Below are positions 9,217-18,083 of a DNA stretch of 42,414 bases, in pieces. The stretch is from a virus. The position numbers were made by a program, and so were the translations under genes. The notes beneath the pieces are model-generated. The model saw only the letters and a program-made list of their open reading frames with translations. It was not told where the DNA came from and made no database searches. The DNA is taken from positions 1 through 42,414 of the IMG/VR virus record IMGVR_UViG_3300032156_000028; one strand, 5' to 3'. The number at the start of each line of letters is the position of its first letter. Position 1 is the stretch's first letter.

Positions 9217-9338
9217 GCACTCGTGATTAGTGCAAAAATTAAAGATTTATATACGAGCCACACGCTCATTCAGGGATAACTTCGCAAATATTCTTGCTGC
9301 GCATCAATTCAACATGATAATTTGGTATATCTAGATAT
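9217..9338 (+). promoter_or_regulatory. divergent control region with palindromic operator
   Basis: The intergenic stretch separates the Arc-like gene (plus) from the fibre gene (minus). A plus promoter can be proposed as TTGCTG (9294-9299), 16 bp, GATAAT (9316-9321). The 12-bp perfect palindrome ATATCTAGATAT (9327-9338) lies where transcription should start and is a candidate autoregulatory operator. A 5-bp hairpin (GCACT/AGTGC, 9217-9233) and a minus-strand TATATAAAT box (9245-9253) lie on the fibre side. Confidence 0.5.
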
Positions 9339-9345
9339 CACTTAG

Positions 9346-9372
9346 GGAAGGCGTAGGGAAGCGGTACGGAAG
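9346..9372 (+). repeat. three GGAAG repeats at 11-bp spacing
   Basis: GGAAG occurs at 9346, 9357 and 9368, each embedded in a GTA-containing 11-mer. The series lies in the leader of the Arc-like gene, just before its AAGGA ribosome site. One-turn spacing on the same helix face suits cooperative binding by ribbon-helix-helix dimers, or the repeats may act in the mRNA as ribosome-site decoys. Confidence 0.4.
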
Positions 9373-9382
9373 AAAGGAAAAA

Positions 9383-9556
9383 ATGAACGAAGAAAAAAAC
9401 ATAGATCTAGAAGGAACTATGCGTTTTATATTTAATATAAGAAAAGACATACGGCACGAGGTTAGAATTCGCGCCGCACATAAGAATATTTCGATGAGTC
9501 AGTGGGTAAATAGAGCTATCTACCACTATATGAAGACAGAAGATGCCTGCAAGTAA
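9383..9556 (+). CDS. Arc-like ribbon-helix-helix DNA-binding protein
   Basis: 57 residues from ATG at 9383 with AAGGA six bases upstream. The core MRFIFNIRKDIRHEVRIRA followed by NISMSQWVNRAIYHYM matches the Arc/CopG plan: one beta strand that reads DNA, helix A, a turn, then helix B with the SMSQWVNRAI signature. The protein would be a small dimeric repressor. It is the only plus-strand gene in the virion half of the genome. Its stop (9556) abuts the stop of the minus-strand injection gene (9557). The palindrome and repeats in its leader suggest autoregulation and possibly control of the divergent fibre operon. Confidence 0.75.
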   Translation: MNEEKNIDLEGTMRFIFNIRKDIRHEVRIRAAHKNISMSQWVNRAIYHYMKTEDACK

Positions 9557-10849
9557 TTAATCTGCAAATCCAAGTAGTTCGCCCTCATCTTCATGTTTAT
9601 CTATCTCTCTATCTAACTGTTTAGTTAGTTTCAGAAATTCAGGAGTATTATTTTTTACTGCCGCTGAAAAAGCTCTACCATAAAGCTCTCTCGCCTTAGG
9701 TGAGTTCTTTATGAAAGCATTTATCTTACTTGCCCTAGTAGCTATTTTAGACGCTCCTGCACCTACTCCAGCTCCTAAAGTTCCACCTATAGCAGCTCCA
9801 GGAATACCGCCCAATTTATAACCAGCTCCACCAAACAATAAAGCTCCAGCAGTTGCTCCACTAAGATATTTCTTAGCCAATGGATTATTAGCTAAATTTT
9901 GTTCTGCTTCAATTGCAGCATTCTCTGCCCTATGAATACCTTGCGCAGTATAGTAAGGTTGCCCTGCAAGAGGATTTTTTGATGTGTATGGCTCAATCAC
10001 CGTTGAACTAATAATATTGTTAAGGTGGTCAACCTCTTTCGTTTCTCCAGGAACTACTTTAAATCTTAATGCACCCTTTTGAACTTCATTGGCTCCTTTT
10101 TTAATCGATCTGTGCCAATCATTCAAAGTTTTATTCTGTTCCCAGGCGTCTCTTAGGTTAATCATAGGTTTGCCATCTTTGCCCTTAACTACTAATTTTG
10201 TAATATCTCCAATGTTGTTTAATGTAAAATCGCTTGTTGGGCCAGGGTGACGTTTTGCATAAGCAGCCTTTTTAGATAATTCTGTCAAAAGAGTATCAGC
10301 TTCTACCATTACTGGATCAAAAACCTGTTCAACTTCTTTGTACAATTCTGGTTTTATTTTTTCTAATTTCTCTGGAATCTTTAAAAGAGAAGTTCCAGTA
10401 TATGTTCCTAGTTTAGCTAATTCCTGAACCCAATTAGGCGCACCAATATATTTTAAACCATGCTTAGCGGCATTAGCCAAAGATGATAGTTTTCCAGCAG
10501 AGTAAAGACCCTTCATTAACCCTACTCCAGCTCCAGCAGCAGCTCCCATAGGGCCAAACAGAGAACCAGCCATAGCCATTGCACCCATAGAGCCTACATC
10601 ATAGGCTATTTCTTGGGTCATATCCTCTATAGCAGATTTTGGTTGGGTTTCATCAACTTCACCAAATGGATTAGCACGTTTTATTCCTGGCATTGGTTGT
10701 AAAGCATTACCGAAATCTAATCCACCCTGCATAAATTTAGAAGCATGCTGTTGACCTATTCTTAAAGCCTTATCAGTAAAACTTTCTTCTGGCTTTATAG
10801 GAATCTTAGTCTCTTCTGGCTCAGCATAGCCCAATATCTCATCTTCCAT
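9557..10849 (-). CDS. internal virion / DNA injection protein
   Basis: 430 residues, ATG after AGGGGATAAC. Two long Gly/Ala-rich hydrophobic segments (about 87-115, AMAMAGSLFGPMGAAAGAG; and about 330-368, GALLFGGAGYKLGG) look like glycine-zipper membrane segments, as in podovirus ejection proteins that form a channel across the cell envelope. The middle is charged and helical. It follows two other injection-type genes. Function is inferred from composition and context, not from a named motif. Confidence 0.6.
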   Translation of the reverse strand: MEDEILGYAEPEETKIPIKPEESFTDKALRIGQQHASKFMQGGLDFGNALQPMPGIKRANPFGEVDETQPKSAIEDMTQEIAYDVGSMGAMAMAGSLFGPMGAAAGAGVGLMKGLYSAGKLSSLANAAKHGLKYIGAPNWVQELAKLGTYTGTSLLKIPEKLEKIKPELYKEVEQVFDPVMVEADTLLTELSKKAAYAKRHPGPTSDFTLNNIGDITKLVVKGKDGKPMINLRDAWEQNKTLNDWHRSIKKGANEVQKGALRFKVVPGETKEVDHLNNIISSTVIEPYTSKNPLAGQPYYTAQGIHRAENAAIEAEQNLANNPLAKKYLSGATAGALLFGGAGYKLGGIPGAAIGGTLGAGVGAGASKIATRASKINAFIKNSPKARELYGRAFSAAVKNNTPEFLKLTKQLDREIDKHEDEGELLGFAD

Positions 10850-10857
10850 GTTATCCC

Positions 10858-12012
10858 CTAAGCATTCACAAATTTGCCATTATCTAGTTTTTTGCCTTTA
10901 ACCCATTTACCATTTCTGTAAATAACTATCTGCCCATTTTTGCGACGAACTTCGCCGTCCCTATGACTTCTCTCTTTGGAATACGATTTCGTTGGTTCTC
11001 CGCCAAATGTGTTGGCCGTTTGATATAGTTGTTCTAAGTTCTTAGCTTGTGCTTTGTATGGGGCAAGTCTTTCTTTGACCTTTCCCTCTAAGTCAGAAGG
11101 TTCGAAACCATTATTTTCTGCAATTATTTGATCTTTGATTTCGTATTCTTTTTGCTTGAGATTTAAAACATCTTCATAACCAGCGATAACTAAAGCTCTA
11201 CCCTGAGGATTAGACATCAACCCAGGTAACATCTTTTCGATAATCTCTAACTCTTTACCAGTAGTTGTACCCTTAAATATTCCAATACCTTCTGAGATCA
11301 AACTTTTTAATTCAGATTCATAAAGTACAGTGTCTGGTGTCCTGAATTGACCGAATACATCTCTACCACCAAATAAAGCATTTCCCATTCCTATTGCAGA
11401 CATAGCAGTTGGAGAATTAAGTTTTCCAGAACGATCTATATCTTTTAATACTTTTAAAGCCTGAACAGCCTTTTCAAGTCCAGGACGTGCTTTAGATAGA
11501 GGTACTGTATATTTTGCATTGGCTTTTTGTATCTTATCTCTCTCTAGAACAACATCTTTTTCTATCTTACGTGCTTGTTCTACGTTTTTAAGTCCAGTAT
11601 CGATACCGAGTTTCTTTTCTCGATATCCCCTAGTGGATTCATCATTAGCTAATTTGCGAAGATATTCTTTTTCCTGTAGTTCTAGTCTCCTAGCCTTATC
11701 ATCTCCCCCTAGGGAAGATAATTTAGTAGCTGCAACTAAAGGATTTACATTCTCTCCACCTTCACCATTCTTCATTAATTCAGTGGCCCCTAGTATACGC
11801 ATCATCAATGGTTGCTCTTTACCACCAGTTCTGGCTAGCAAAGATAAATACTCTTCTGGTACTCCAGCTTGTTTAAAAGCATCTTCCATGCCTCTGCGCT
11901 GTCTGTTTTCATGTAATTGTTTGACTAATCCCATAGCTAGAGATTGCAAACCAGGCCCTAGGGCAGGTAATCCCCCGCCTTCGCCTTCTAGTCTCTTGTC
12001 ATAAAAATTCAT
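10858..12012 (-). CDS. internal virion protein, helical
   Basis: 384 residues, ATG after AGGAGAATGAA. The product is largely helical with strong coiled-coil-like stretches (residues about 105-180 and 275-330) and a basic C-terminus (GEVRRKNGQIVIYRNGKWVK) that could bind DNA. Position between two glycine-rich virion proteins suggests an ejected or core protein. No named family recognised. Confidence 0.55.
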   Translation of the reverse strand: MNFYDKRLEGEGGGLPALGPGLQSLAMGLVKQLHENRQRRGMEDAFKQAGVPEEYLSLLARTGGKEQPLMMRILGATELMKNGEGGENVNPLVAATKLSSLGGDDKARRLELQEKEYLRKLANDESTRGYREKKLGIDTGLKNVEQARKIEKDVVLERDKIQKANAKYTVPLSKARPGLEKAVQALKVLKDIDRSGKLNSPTAMSAIGMGNALFGGRDVFGQFRTPDTVLYESELKSLISEGIGIFKGTTTGKELEIIEKMLPGLMSNPQGRALVIAGYEDVLNLKQKEYEIKDQIIAENNGFEPSDLEGKVKERLAPYKAQAKNLEQLYQTANTFGGEPTKSYSKERSHRDGEVRRKNGQIVIYRNGKWVKGKKLDNGKFVNA

Positions 12013-12022
12013 TTCATTCTCC

Positions 12023-12625
12023 TTATAGGAATGCCAGTAAAGGTAATAATTGCATTACAGCATTCATTCCGCCTTGTAAAGCACCCTGCTTAGCTGGCAT
12101 CATGGTATTTTCAAATTGTGGAGTTAAACCCATTCCTAATAGATTTTGCAAAAATCCTTGCTGTTGCATATTATATTGAGATTTCATAGCTGCTAATTGT
12201 TGCTCTAATCCAATTTCAGCACTTCCTAATGCACCTTTTAAAGCAGATGAACCCTTTTCATCGCCCATAGCTGTAAATCTTTCAACGATACTAGGTAGCG
12301 TCTTACTTTTAAAATTGCTTCGAGCTAAATCTTCTATAGGTTGAAAATCAAATTCATTACTATTTAATCTATTTCCAGAAGTTTGAAGAATCTGATTTAA
12401 CATTTGCTGTTGTTGTGGAGAAAATCTCTGTGTCTGTTGAACACTAGGTCCTTTACCCATCATGCCACCTCCACCAAATAAGCCACTAAGTCCACCAAGA
12501 GCAGCAGCACCACCAGCCATACCAGGAATTGCTCCAATCCAATTATCTTTATTTCCCCATGGATTAGATTCTATTTGTTTACCTAACCATGATTGATTTT
12601 CATTTTTAAATGGCATTATAGACAT
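12023..12625 (-). CDS. glycine-rich internal virion protein
   Basis: 200 residues, ATG after AGGAGATTGAT. A hydrophobic Gly-rich segment (about 30-58, AIPGMAGGAAALGGLSGLFG) is followed by Gln-rich helices (FSPQQQQMLNQIL) and a pattern seen in many podovirus tail operons (FQPIEDLARSNF...LPSIVERF...GLEQQLAAMKSQY). Likely a tail-core or ejection component. This is the first of three consecutive injection-type genes. Confidence 0.6.
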   Translation of the reverse strand: MSIMPFKNENQSWLGKQIESNPWGNKDNWIGAIPGMAGGAAALGGLSGLFGGGGMMGKGPSVQQTQRFSPQQQQMLNQILQTSGNRLNSNEFDFQPIEDLARSNFKSKTLPSIVERFTAMGDEKGSSALKGALGSAEIGLEQQLAAMKSQYNMQQQGFLQNLLGMGLTPQFENTMMPAKQGALQGGMNAVMQLLPLLAFL

Positions 12626-12634
12626 ATCAATCTC

Positions 12635-13180
12635 CTAAGTTTTTAAATATTCGAATATTACATAAGTTATTGTATACATAGACCTATCAGTACCAAAAGC
12701 ATTAATAAATATATGCGTAGCATTTGCATATACTGCTATATTATTACCTGCATTTGAAACACAAGGTAAAGCAATATACAAATGATTTACTGGATCAGTT
12801 GAAGCTCCATAAATTCTAACTACACTATTTATTTTATCTGCTTCTATTCCATGTGGTACACTTAAAGAACCCTCTGCCGCTGTCGGTAATCTTCCAAAAT
12901 TAATAACTTTGCGAAATACTGGCCTTTGAGTAGCCGTTTGTGATGTTGACGATGAATATAATGGATTTGAGAAAAACGTTTGTCCTGTAACGAATTCAAG
13001 CGTGTTATATATACCACTATCCTTCATGTTGATTGCTAATGACATTTTGTTTAATTCTTCGTACAATCGTACAAATAATTCCTTAACATCATTCGACATA
13101 CCTTTTTTATCATAAAGATCAGATACGTCCCAAACTTGCGATGTAGGTATAAATAGGCCATTTGTCTCTTGTTGCGCCAT
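12635..13180 (-). CDS. tail-associated protein of a conserved podovirus type
   Basis: 181 residues, starting at a TAATG overlap with the upstream gp10-like gene, which implies translational coupling. The C-terminal half (KVINFGRLPTAAEGSLSVPHGI...TDRSMYTITYVIFEYLK) matches a recurrent small tail-protein pattern that usually forms a beta-rich head-fibre or tail-knob domain. The N-terminal third is helical. Exact role unknown. Confidence 0.55.
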   Translation of the reverse strand: MAQQETNGLFIPTSQVWDVSDLYDKKGMSNDVKELFVRLYEELNKMSLAINMKDSGIYNTLEFVTGQTFFSNPLYSSSTSQTATQRPVFRKVINFGRLPTAAEGSLSVPHGIEADKINSVVRIYGASTDPVNHLYIALPCVSNAGNNIAVYANATHIFINAFGTDRSMYTITYVIFEYLKT

Positions 13181-15516
13181 TAGATCATACCTCCAATCGA
13201 CATTCTAGTTGGAGACGCATAAATCATGATTCCATGAAGTTCAAAATCAGCAAATACGGTATTTGCTACTGTCATCTGTTCATCAGTAAAATAAATATGC
13301 AATTGTAAAAATTCACCTTCACCTTGCAAGAAAACTGAATGCCATAATCTTTTCTGAGTATCCTCTAAGGGAATATTATTGAATGGTGCAGTTTCTAAAA
13401 TATTAGTCCCTAATGCTGAATTAGAGTTAATACCTTCTTGCAATAATCCCAAACTTGATGAATTAGTTGTGTAATCTATAGTGATCTCACCTCTATATTC
13501 TCCATCTGCTCGTTTTGGAGTTTTTGTTACTAAAAAATCTACTCTAGGGATTAAAGCTGTTCTTCCAGAGTTAATATAAAAATTCCATTCTTTAGATTTA
13601 ATATCTATCTTAGACACTCTAGATACTGAACCACCACCCTTATACATTCCAGGAACCCAACTACCTATCCAAGCAACTATCTCTATAGTGTCCTTTGTCG
13701 GAGTAGTATCAACTCTAAATATTTGATCGCCATTACCTACGATTACAACTCCAGTAGGGTTATAAATCTTTATAAAATCACCAACTAATAAATTATGATC
13801 TTTAATTGTCAAAGTTACCGTAGCCGCCGCATAAGTAATTTCTGTTATATCTAGAACTCTAGCATTAGATGTAATAGTAGAATTTACTAAAAATACGTAT
13901 CCATGCTGATTGCCAGCTATCACACGTTTTTCATTAGCTTCAAGAACATAACTATTCCAACTAAAGTTAGCTTCTACCCATGGCATTGTTAGATCTGCCC
14001 ATGTTTTGTCTGTGGTTTGCTCGAAGTATCCCCAGCAAGTTATACAGTCATCATTTTCAGCCCATGAATCGTTTTTATAGTTATAAACTAGAATAGTATT
14101 AGGATAGTCAGAAGCGGTATGCTTATTATGATTAGGATAAGACCAATAAACCATCTCTGTCTTATAGTCTCTTATTCCATGCACTCTACAAATAGAGTCA
14201 GTCAAAGAGTTAAATCCATAGACATAATCTGGAATTTTTTTGTCGATTCGCTCGACATTCGACCCATTGCAAGCGCAAATTCCGTTCACGCCAACAGCTA
14301 GAACAACTTTATCAAATGGAACAACTGAATTAGTAGATCTGCTTCCGAGCTCAGTATTAAGTTTCTGCCATATGAAAGGTTTAACATCATTGCCTGTATA
14401 TGCTATTTCCCAAGTGCTACTCTCAAAGAAAACTATTAATCTATCTTTAACAAACTCTGCACCTATAATTTCTTCTTCTGTAGATGCATCTATATATCCA
14501 CCACCTCCATAACCAGGTTCATTTTCTTCTAACCATGCCCCAACTCCTAAAGGTGAACCATTCATTGAAAATCTACACCTAGAAGGATAAAAAGTATTAT
14601 GTGGATTTGGTACTGCAACATCTCTTTCTATAGGAGCAAGTACTAATAATCTATTTTTAAAGTAAAAAAGCATCTTTCCATTAAGAATATAACTACCAGC
14701 ATTAGGACCAGCAGATAAAAAAACCCATTTATTTATTAAATTTGATGTCCATACAGTTCCATTATAAAACCATATTGGATCATCTGTTGCATCTGATACG
14801 CCAGCTTTATTTACTACATAAAAATTAGTTACATAAAGTACAGTGTCATATTTGTATAAACCAGTAGCATTGTATGCCCAGAAAAAATCTTTATTAGTAC
14901 CATGAAAGTAAGCAGGGAATAGAGGGCCATCTTTCAACCACCTATTACCAGCAAATTTATATATAAACTGGGTATCGAATGCAAAAGCAGGTTCATCGTT
15001 TATTGGGCCTTTTTCATATTGAGTTAGACCCATGACAGGATTTGAGGGATAGAAATAACATGGTAAACCAGCGCCTGCTAGATAAGTTATTGAATATGTT
15101 CCGTCTACTGTACTGAATGTTGCACTGTCGCCAGGAACTGGAATAACTGGATTATCTGTAGTAAGCATTGCCACACCAGCACCAGCAGTTTTTACAGTAA
15201 ATATAGTATTACCTATACTAAACTGCGCTCCAGTATGAAATTTTGTAACATCTCCAGGAATAGCATTCAATACAGATGATATAAAACCAACACCAGAGGT
15301 ATTTCCTAAATTAATAGCCAACTTAGAACGCATATTCTGCATCATAGACGTAGCTGCGCCTGTGCCAGTTAATTCAGTACCAAATCTTTTTTTGACTCTT
15401 CCCCTAAAGATGTAGGCATTTCTTAAACGCGCGAAGGCATCATCTGGTAATAACCATGGTTTGGCGTCTAATTCCAGACCTGTTTCGAACGGAGCTATTA
15501 GGAATCTATCTGCCAT
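13180..15516 (-). CDS. P22 gp10-like tail stabilisation protein
   Basis: 778 residues, ATG after AGGGAATTAAC. The opening (ETGLELDAKPWLLPDDAFARLRNAYIFRGRVKKRFGTE) and the repeated beta-blade pattern (LLVLAPIE...DRLIVFFESSTWEIAYTG...VFDKVVLAVGVNGI) fit the gp10-type tail accessory factors that plug the portal and carry the tail needle or fibres in short-tailed phages. Residues about 570-640 (ITEITYAAATVTLTIKDHN) resemble the FCCH-like module also seen in two other structural proteins here. The gene sits between head-tail connector and injection genes, as expected. Confidence 0.7.
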   Translation of the reverse strand: MADRFLIAPFETGLELDAKPWLLPDDAFARLRNAYIFRGRVKKRFGTELTGTGAATSMMQNMRSKLAINLGNTSGVGFISSVLNAIPGDVTKFHTGAQFSIGNTIFTVKTAGAGVAMLTTDNPVIPVPGDSATFSTVDGTYSITYLAGAGLPCYFYPSNPVMGLTQYEKGPINDEPAFAFDTQFIYKFAGNRWLKDGPLFPAYFHGTNKDFFWAYNATGLYKYDTVLYVTNFYVVNKAGVSDATDDPIWFYNGTVWTSNLINKWVFLSAGPNAGSYILNGKMLFYFKNRLLVLAPIERDVAVPNPHNTFYPSRCRFSMNGSPLGVGAWLEENEPGYGGGGYIDASTEEEIIGAEFVKDRLIVFFESSTWEIAYTGNDVKPFIWQKLNTELGSRSTNSVVPFDKVVLAVGVNGICACNGSNVERIDKKIPDYVYGFNSLTDSICRVHGIRDYKTEMVYWSYPNHNKHTASDYPNTILVYNYKNDSWAENDDCITCWGYFEQTTDKTWADLTMPWVEANFSWNSYVLEANEKRVIAGNQHGYVFLVNSTITSNARVLDITEITYAAATVTLTIKDHNLLVGDFIKIYNPTGVVIVGNGDQIFRVDTTPTKDTIEIVAWIGSWVPGMYKGGGSVSRVSKIDIKSKEWNFYINSGRTALIPRVDFLVTKTPKRADGEYRGEITIDYTTNSSSLGLLQEGINSNSALGTNILETAPFNNIPLEDTQKRLWHSVFLQGEGEFLQLHIYFTDEQMTVANTVFADFELHGIMIYASPTRMSIGGMI

Positions 15517-15517
15517 G

Positions 15518-16111
15518 TTAATTCCCTATAGCTATGAAATTCCAGAAAAAAGGTGCGTCTTTATAAAGAGAATCTCTCCATGCCGTAACATGGGTTGCAA
15601 CGCATAAATTACCAAAAATATAATCTCTACTATCATAGTGAGGATTATTAGCTGGGTTTATTTCAGGTGCGCCGTGCATACTCAACCATGCAAAAAAAGC
15701 TTTATTTGGAAATGGATCAGCAAACATGAAATTCACTTGATCGTCTCCACCAGCAAAACTTCCTTGCCCTAATTTAACTATTATTCCACCTGGTAAAGTA
15801 AAGCTATATTCATCTGGTAATATTCCTCCATGAGGAGTAACAACCACATTGGTAAATGATAGAGCAACTTCTGCGCCACTATTCTTAGGGCGATAATACA
15901 AAGCAGGATCGCCAGCACCATCATTTTTACAATAAAGCGATACTTGAGTCGCCCCAGTAGCTGGAGCAGCAGCAGCGACGAATTTTAACGCATTTAGACC
16001 ACCATTAGCAGGTGAGAGCAACAGCCCTAGTTGAGTAAAGTTTTCTTGTAAATCAGCCTGGCTAACAGATATTATGTCATTTGCCTCAGGTTTATTAGCT
16101 TGATAAGCCAT
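15518..16111 (-). CDS. tail fibre-like or needle-like protein
   Basis: 197 residues with a TAATG start overlapping the stop of a tiny membrane peptide gene. The N-terminus is helical (NDIISVSQADLQENFTQLGLLL). The rest is beta-rich with an aromatic C-terminus (DAPFFWNFIAIGN) like gp53-type tail-fibre ends. It lies immediately upstream of the gp10-like gene. Probable tail component, specific role unclear. Confidence 0.5.
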   Translation of the reverse strand: MAYQANKPEANDIISVSQADLQENFTQLGLLLSPANGGLNALKFVAAAAPATGATQVSLYCKNDGAGDPALYYRPKNSGAEVALSFTNVVVTPHGGILPDEYSFTLPGGIIVKLGQGSFAGGDDQVNFMFADPFPNKAFFAWLSMHGAPEINPANNPHYDSRDYIFGNLCVATHVTAWRDSLYKDAPFFWNFIAIGN

Positions 16112-16191
16112 TATTTATCTCCCGATATTAAACAGACAATGAGAACAAAAACTATGAAGACAATAAGAACCATGATTGCTGTAATCTCCAT
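16111..16191 (-). CDS. 26-residue membrane peptide
   Basis: The start ATG at 16191 overlaps the upstream gene's stop as ATGA, and its own TAA overlaps the downstream start as TAATG. The product MEITAIMVLIVFIVFVLIVC plus LISGDK is a single hydrophobic transmembrane helix with a charged end. Double coupling within a virion operon strongly favours real translation. It could be a holin-like or pinholin-like peptide, a virion membrane peptide, or an injection aid. Confidence 0.6.
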   Translation of the reverse strand: MEITAIMVLIVFIVFVLIVCLISGDK

Positions 16192-17183
16192 CAATACCCC
16201 TCCCAAGAGTTATTTGTTCCACCACCAAAAGTAGTCATTTCTGTGAAGATCGTAGCGACTCTCTGATTAGCATTCTTTTTGATCTTTCTACGCATCGCCA
16301 ATCGCTCTAATTCTGAGTACCTAGGCATTATTACTTGTAATGAATCTGGATCTGTTCTTCTCTCGAAAATCTTTTTAGCTGCACCATAGGCTATGAATTC
16401 AGACCATTGGGATAATTCTGGAAGATCATCGTTAACATCTAATAGTTCAGATGGACGCATGTAAACTTCCATATTTATTGCATAACTCTGATCTGGTATT
16501 GGACGAACGATAAATTCATCTGCAAACCAGCAAATGGCTACAGGTTGAGAAGGTATGTAAGGGTTTGATTGGCAGGTTATATTTGCGTCTACTGCTGGAA
16601 CAAAGTTCCAAGTAATATTATAAACTCCAGTAACATAATCAATGTTGCTACCAGCGCAATCCCCAAGAAGTGTTCCATTGCCATCGTCATAAGCTTTCAT
16701 GGTATCGCCGTTAATATCTTGAGTATTAAACAGCACACTTTTTCTAACTACTGGCACTTGTTGTAATGTACCATTAGTAATATTGTTTATACCATCACCA
16801 GTGCCTACTGATATTAAATAGTTAGTTTGATTAAATATTCCAAATAACTGCTCTCTGCTCTCTGTAAAAAAAGCTTTCTTCCCAGCTATGTAAATTGGGC
16901 TGTGAACAGAGGTATATTTATTCTTAAAATTATATAATGGATTATTAACATCTACAGTATTCGTAGTATAAACATCTATGTATTTGTCTGTATAAAATGT
17001 AAAAGTCTTCTTGAGAGAAAAAGTCTGTATTAATTCTGGAAAATCATACAACAAAAACTGATTAACAAGTTTTATAATTTGTGCTTCGCTTAACTGCGTC
17101 TCAGAGGGAGTTCTTGTTAATTGTCTTACTATCTCTATAATGCTGCTTAAATTTGAATAACCATCATCTGGCGTTAAAGGCAT
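16191..17183 (-). CDS. head-tail connector / adaptor protein
   Basis: 330 residues, ATG after GGAGAAAG. The start (SNLSSIIEIVRQLTRTPSETQLSEAQIIKLVNQFLLYDFPE) is a helical bundle typical of gp4-type head-completion adaptors. The end (PELSQWSEFIAYGAAKKIFERR...RYSELERLAMRRK) resembles the helical tail found in the same group. Placed between capsid and tail genes. The assignment rests on pattern and order. Confidence 0.6.
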   Translation of the reverse strand: MPLTPDDGYSNLSSIIEIVRQLTRTPSETQLSEAQIIKLVNQFLLYDFPELIQTFSLKKTFTFYTDKYIDVYTTNTVDVNNPLYNFKNKYTSVHSPIYIAGKKAFFTESREQLFGIFNQTNYLISVGTGDGINNITNGTLQQVPVVRKSVLFNTQDINGDTMKAYDDGNGTLLGDCAGSNIDYVTGVYNITWNFVPAVDANITCQSNPYIPSQPVAICWFADEFIVRPIPDQSYAINMEVYMRPSELLDVNDDLPELSQWSEFIAYGAAKKIFERRTDPDSLQVIMPRYSELERLAMRRKIKKNANQRVATIFTEMTTFGGGTNNSWEGY

Positions 17184-17200
17184 TTCTTTCTCCTATTTTT

Positions 17201-17578
17201 TTACAGCACATTCCTTTCTGCTGCTGTTAACATATTTGAGTTCTCTCCTACAGGTACTACCATTGCGCACGTGTTATAATGTCTAGAAACTCCGCCTGGA
17301 ACATGGAATTCATCTGCTGGAACAGCAAAAGGATCAAAACTAGTTGCATTTACATTTACTGTGAATGTTGTAGGGCCTGTTACTGTAATCTCTCCAGAAA
17401 AACCATCTATCTGCTCCATGCCACAAATTTGCGGTATATAAAGTCTTACTACTGTCCCAGTTAAATACTCATGATTAAGAGTTGTAGTTATTTGTGCTGG
17501 ATTTGCATTCGTAATAGCACTAATTAATTTAGAAGCAGGTTTGAATTTTGGATTTGGATCACAATAACAGGTCGACAT
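17201..17578 (-). CDS. FCCH-module virion protein
   Basis: 125 residues starting at ATG 17578. The segment KLISAITNANPAQITTTLNH...TFTVNVNATSFDPFAV aligns by eye with a module in the 342-residue protein at 18084-19112 (ISAITQAANAQVTTTVAHGL...FTINVDTTAMTAFAF), a fold often annotated as ubiquitin-activating-enzyme FCCH-like in phages. It may decorate the capsid or tail. Confidence 0.55.
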   Translation of the reverse strand: MSTCYCDPNPKFKPASKLISAITNANPAQITTTLNHEYLTGTVVRLYIPQICGMEQIDGFSGEITVTGPTTFTVNVNATSFDPFAVPADEFHVPGGVSRHYNTCAMVVPVGENSNMLTAAERNVL

Positions 17579-17579
17579 G

Positions 17580-18023
17580 TTATAACCCTACGTTTTCAGC
17601 GATTTGAATCTTAGAGTTATCTGGTGTCAGTTCCTCTAAATCCATAAATTCTAGGGATTCAAAAGAACATCTCCTGATCTTGCGACCAACCCTAGCGACG
17701 ACTTTTCCACTTTCGTCCATGACGTTTTCATTCTCTGGATACCAAACATCTTGTGTAAGGTGCTTAGCTACTCCTAGGGGAAGTGTATAAACTTCTCCAT
17801 CTACGAGTTCATATCTCTGTAGAGGTTCTTTTTCATATTTTTTGTAAACAAACATTAATCTTCCGCCTGGAACTTCGTGGAATCTGAAAACACCTTTTAC
17901 GGGTTTTTTATCACGTTCTCTTTGCTGTTGTAATGTTAGTTTTCCCTTAACAAATACAGGTGATTGTTCGGTTTCGACTAATCCTGTATTGATACCTTTT
18001 ACGGGTTTTAATTTCTCAGCCAT
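17580..18023 (-). CDS. conserved head-region protein, unknown
   Basis: 147 residues, ATG after AGGAGAGAAA. A recognisable but unnamed phage pattern is present: GGRLMFVYKKYEKEPLQRYE, then DGEVYTLPLGVAKHL, then IRRCSFESLEFMD. It sits between capsid-associated and connector genes, so a structural or assembly role is likely. Confidence 0.55.
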   Translation of the reverse strand: MAEKLKPVKGINTGLVETEQSPVFVKGKLTLQQQRERDKKPVKGVFRFHEVPGGRLMFVYKKYEKEPLQRYELVDGEVYTLPLGVAKHLTQDVWYPENENVMDESGKVVARVGRKIRRCSFESLEFMDLEELTPDNSKIQIAENVGL

Positions 18024-18048
18024 TTTCTCTCCTACTATCTTTTATGTA

Positions 18049-18070
18049 GGGTGGGAAGTTACGCCCACCC
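18049..18070 (-). other. GC-rich intergenic hairpin
   Basis: GGGTGGG (18049-18055) pairs with CCCACCC (18064-18070) around eight bases. It follows the 18084-19112 gene and precedes the ribosome site of the next gene. No U-tract is present; possibly an expression step-down or RNA stability element after highly expressed capsid genes. Confidence 0.45.
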
Positions 18071-18083
18071 ATCAACTTAATTC

